Of a stretch of 64,000 nt of DNA, positions 62,474 through 64,000 are shown piece after piece. A program made the position numbers and the translations under genes. Origin of the DNA: Balaenoptera acutorostrata (lineage: Eukaryota; Chordata; Mammalia; Artiodactyla; Balaenopteridae). The notes beneath the pieces were generated by a model. That model did no database searches. It had not been told where the DNA came from and saw only the letters and a program-made list of their open reading frames with translations. The stretch lies in the NCBI RefSeq assembly GCF_949987535.1, contig NC_080082.1:44145874-44209873 (forward strand), read 5' to 3'. How positions within the stretch are numbered: the stretch's first letter is position 1; each line of letters starts with the position of its first letter.

Positions 62474-64000
62474 AGTGGGATGCATCAGCCTTGCCACATT
62501 TTCTCAACTGGCTTTAAAGAAGGGCAGTCAGTTGGCAGACTTCCTTGAGTCCCTGCGTCCCTGGCTGGAAACTTTGCTTTCATTCCTTAGGGGGCACTTT
62601 GGCTCAGAAATGCCGTACCCCAAGGATTCAGGATTGTTCAGCCCGATTGTTTGAGAACAGCTTTTCTGGCTCTTTCATGGATGAAACCAACTGGAAAAGA
62701 GCCGTTCTAAGCTGGGGACCATGGTGTCTTTCCCTAGTCTACACAGAAACAGCACTCTGAGGGAGAGGAGCTGCTGGCGTTTGGTAGCACAATCTCCTAT
62801 TCTGAAGAGAAACATTTCGTTGTAAGTGGTATGCATCTGCCTTGCCACATTTTCTCAACTGGCTTTAAAGAAGGGCAGTCAGTTGGCAGACTTCCTTGAG
62901 GCCCTGCTTCCCACGCTGGAAACTTTGCTTTCTTTCCTTCGTTAGCACATTGGCTCAGGACGGCCTTACCCCAAGGATTCAGGGATGTGCAGTCCGAATA
63001 CTTGAGATCAGCCCTTACGGCTCGTTCATGGATGAAACCAACTGGGAAAAGAGCCGTTCTTAGCTGGGGACCATGGTGTCTTTCCCTAGTCTACACAGAA
63101 ACAGCACTCTGAGGGAGAGGAGCTGCTGGCGTTTGGTAGCAAAATCTCCTATTCTGAAGAGAAACATTTCCTTGTAAGCGGGTTGCCTCAGCCTTGCCTC
63201 ATTTTCACAAGTGGCTATAAAGGAGGGCAGTCAGTAGGCCTCACCCTTCAAGCCCACTCCAATTTCCTAGAGAAAACACCAGGCCTCGGTGTGCTTTCCT
63301 GTGGCAAGTAAAGTTTGCTTTCATTCCTTAGGGGGCACTTTGGCTCAGAACTGCCCTACCCCAAGGATTCAGGAATGTTCAGCCCAATTGTTTCAGAAAA
63401 GCTTTTCTGGCTCTTTCATGGATGAAACCAACTGGGAAAAGAACCGTTCTTAGCTGGGGACCATGGTGTCTTTCCCTAGTCTACACAGAAACAGCACTCT
63501 GAGGGAGACGAGCTGCTGGCGTTTGGTAGCAAAATCTCCTATTCTGAAGAGAAACATTTCGTTGTAAGCGGGTTGCATCAGCCTTGTCACATTTTCTGAA
63601 CTGGCTTTAAAGAAGGGCAGTCAGTTGGCAGACTTACTTGAGCCCCTGCTTCCCAGGCTGGAATCTTTGCTTTCATTCCTTACTTAGCACATTGGCTCAG
63701 GACAGCCTTACCCCAAGGATTCAGGGTTGTGCAGCCCGATTACTTGAGATCAGCCCTTCTGGCTCTTTCATGGATGAAACCAACTGGGAAAAGAGCCGTT
63801 CTAAGCTGGGGACCATGGTGTCTTTCCCTAGTCTACACAGAAACAGCACTCTGAGGGAGAGGAGCTGCTGGCGTTTGGTAGCACAATCTCCTATTCTGAA
63901 GAGAAACATTTCTTTGCAAGCAGGTTGCATCAGCCTTGCCACATTTTCTCAACTGGCTTTAAAGAAGGGCAGTCAGTTGGCAGACTTCCTTGAGGCCCTG
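62474..64000 (+). repeat. Segment repeated at +5,473 bp, copy 2 (cut by window end)
   Basis: This is the counterpart of 57001-58527 and runs off the right edge of the window, so its true end is unknown. It contains one intact box at 63557 and the last monomer start at 63771. Confidence 0.78.
63557..63573 (+). other. Intact CENP-B box
   Basis: Partner of 58084 at +5,473 and the last intact site before the window ends. Confidence 0.8.

Larger units (their letters stand above)
60944..62542 (+). repeat. Segment repeated at +3,284 bp, copy 2
   Basis: This is the counterpart of 57660-59258. It contains the second 392-bp A monomer, 61934-62325, with the same two-base TATA insertion, and one intact box at 61368. 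Small differences include ccttacttagc against ccttagttagc, and cttaagagatac against ctgaagagatac. Confidence 0.8.
1..64000 (+). repeat. Head-to-tail satellite array with CENP-B boxes, probably centromeric
   Basis: The conserved start tggatgaaac recurs, with a few single-base variants, at 1, 391, 743, 1133, 1485, 1875, 2227 and so on to 63771, giving 175 monomer starts on the plus strand. Spacing is almost always 390 (A type) or 352/351 (B type). Exceptions are 389 at two kinds of site, 349 once at 11440 and 392 at 58650 and 61934. I see no inversion, no inserted mobile element and no unique sequence. Every monomer carries a CENP-B-box-related site near +138. Higher-order copies of 2.2 to 12.1 kb show the nested structure typical of centromeric satellites. 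The family is not one I can name. A mammalian centromere or pericentromere is inferred from the box and the architecture. Array edges lie outside the window. Confidence 0.97.

Noticed and set aside
1..64000. CRISPR array or integron cassette array
   Set aside because: Repeats are 352-390 bp and directly adjacent, with no short repeat, no unique spacers and no associated genes.
1..64000. Primate alpha satellite or mouse minor/major satellite
   Set aside because: Monomer length and sequence do not fit; only the CENP-B box is shared.
1..64000. rRNA or tRNA gene cluster, or an endogenous viral array
   Set aside because: No rRNA or tRNA-like motifs, no LTRs, no polymerase or structural protein motifs in any frame.

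Overview
The whole 64 kb window is one uninterrupted head-to-tail satellite DNA array. I find no protein-coding gene, RNA gene, transposon, CRISPR array or unique sequence in it. Counted from the conserved start tggatgaaac, there are 174 complete monomers plus a partial one at the right edge, all in the same orientation. They come in two length types: a long A type (usually 390 bp) and a short B type (usually 352 bp, or 351). The types share most of their sequence but differ in a central linker, where B is 38 bp shorter, and in their 3' tails. The commonest arrangement is the AB dimer of 742 bp, but B-B, B-B-B and one five-B run also occur.

The most informative signal is a 17-bp site about 138 bp into every monomer. 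Its best-preserved form, TTTCGTTGTAAGCGGGT, contains all nine essential bases of the mammalian CENP-B box (NTTCGNNNNANNCGGGN) and matches the full consensus (YTTCGTTGGAARCGGGA) at 15 of 17 positions. By hand tally 27 of 175 sites are intact. The other 148 carry a few recurrent lesions, many of them CpG transitions. This points to a centromeric satellite of a mammal. I do not recognise the family; it is not primate alpha satellite or mouse minor satellite. The species call rests only on the CENP-B box and the array architecture and is an inference.

Layout from left to right: 0.4-12.5 kb holds a 15-monomer unit (5,505 bp), then a shortened 10-monomer version (3,708 bp), then a partial third round. 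From 18.46 to 42.67 kb there are two near-identical copies of a 33-monomer, 12,106-bp higher-order repeat in which I saw only four substitutions. A 6.3-kb block of that unit also lies at 12.57-18.89 kb, so that block is present three times. From 46.24 to 50.68 kb a 6-monomer, 2,187-bp unit is duplicated. From 52 to 64 kb there is a more scrambled region with interleaved repeats at offsets of 7,266, 3,284 and 5,473 bp, a five-B run, and several small indels.

The array reads as the product of unequal crossover and gene conversion acting on a two-type monomer family. Intact CENP-B boxes are kept in a recurring subset of monomers, often as pairs exactly 742 bp apart. The many short reading frames of about 60-148 codons are by-products of the repeat period and are not annotated as genes.
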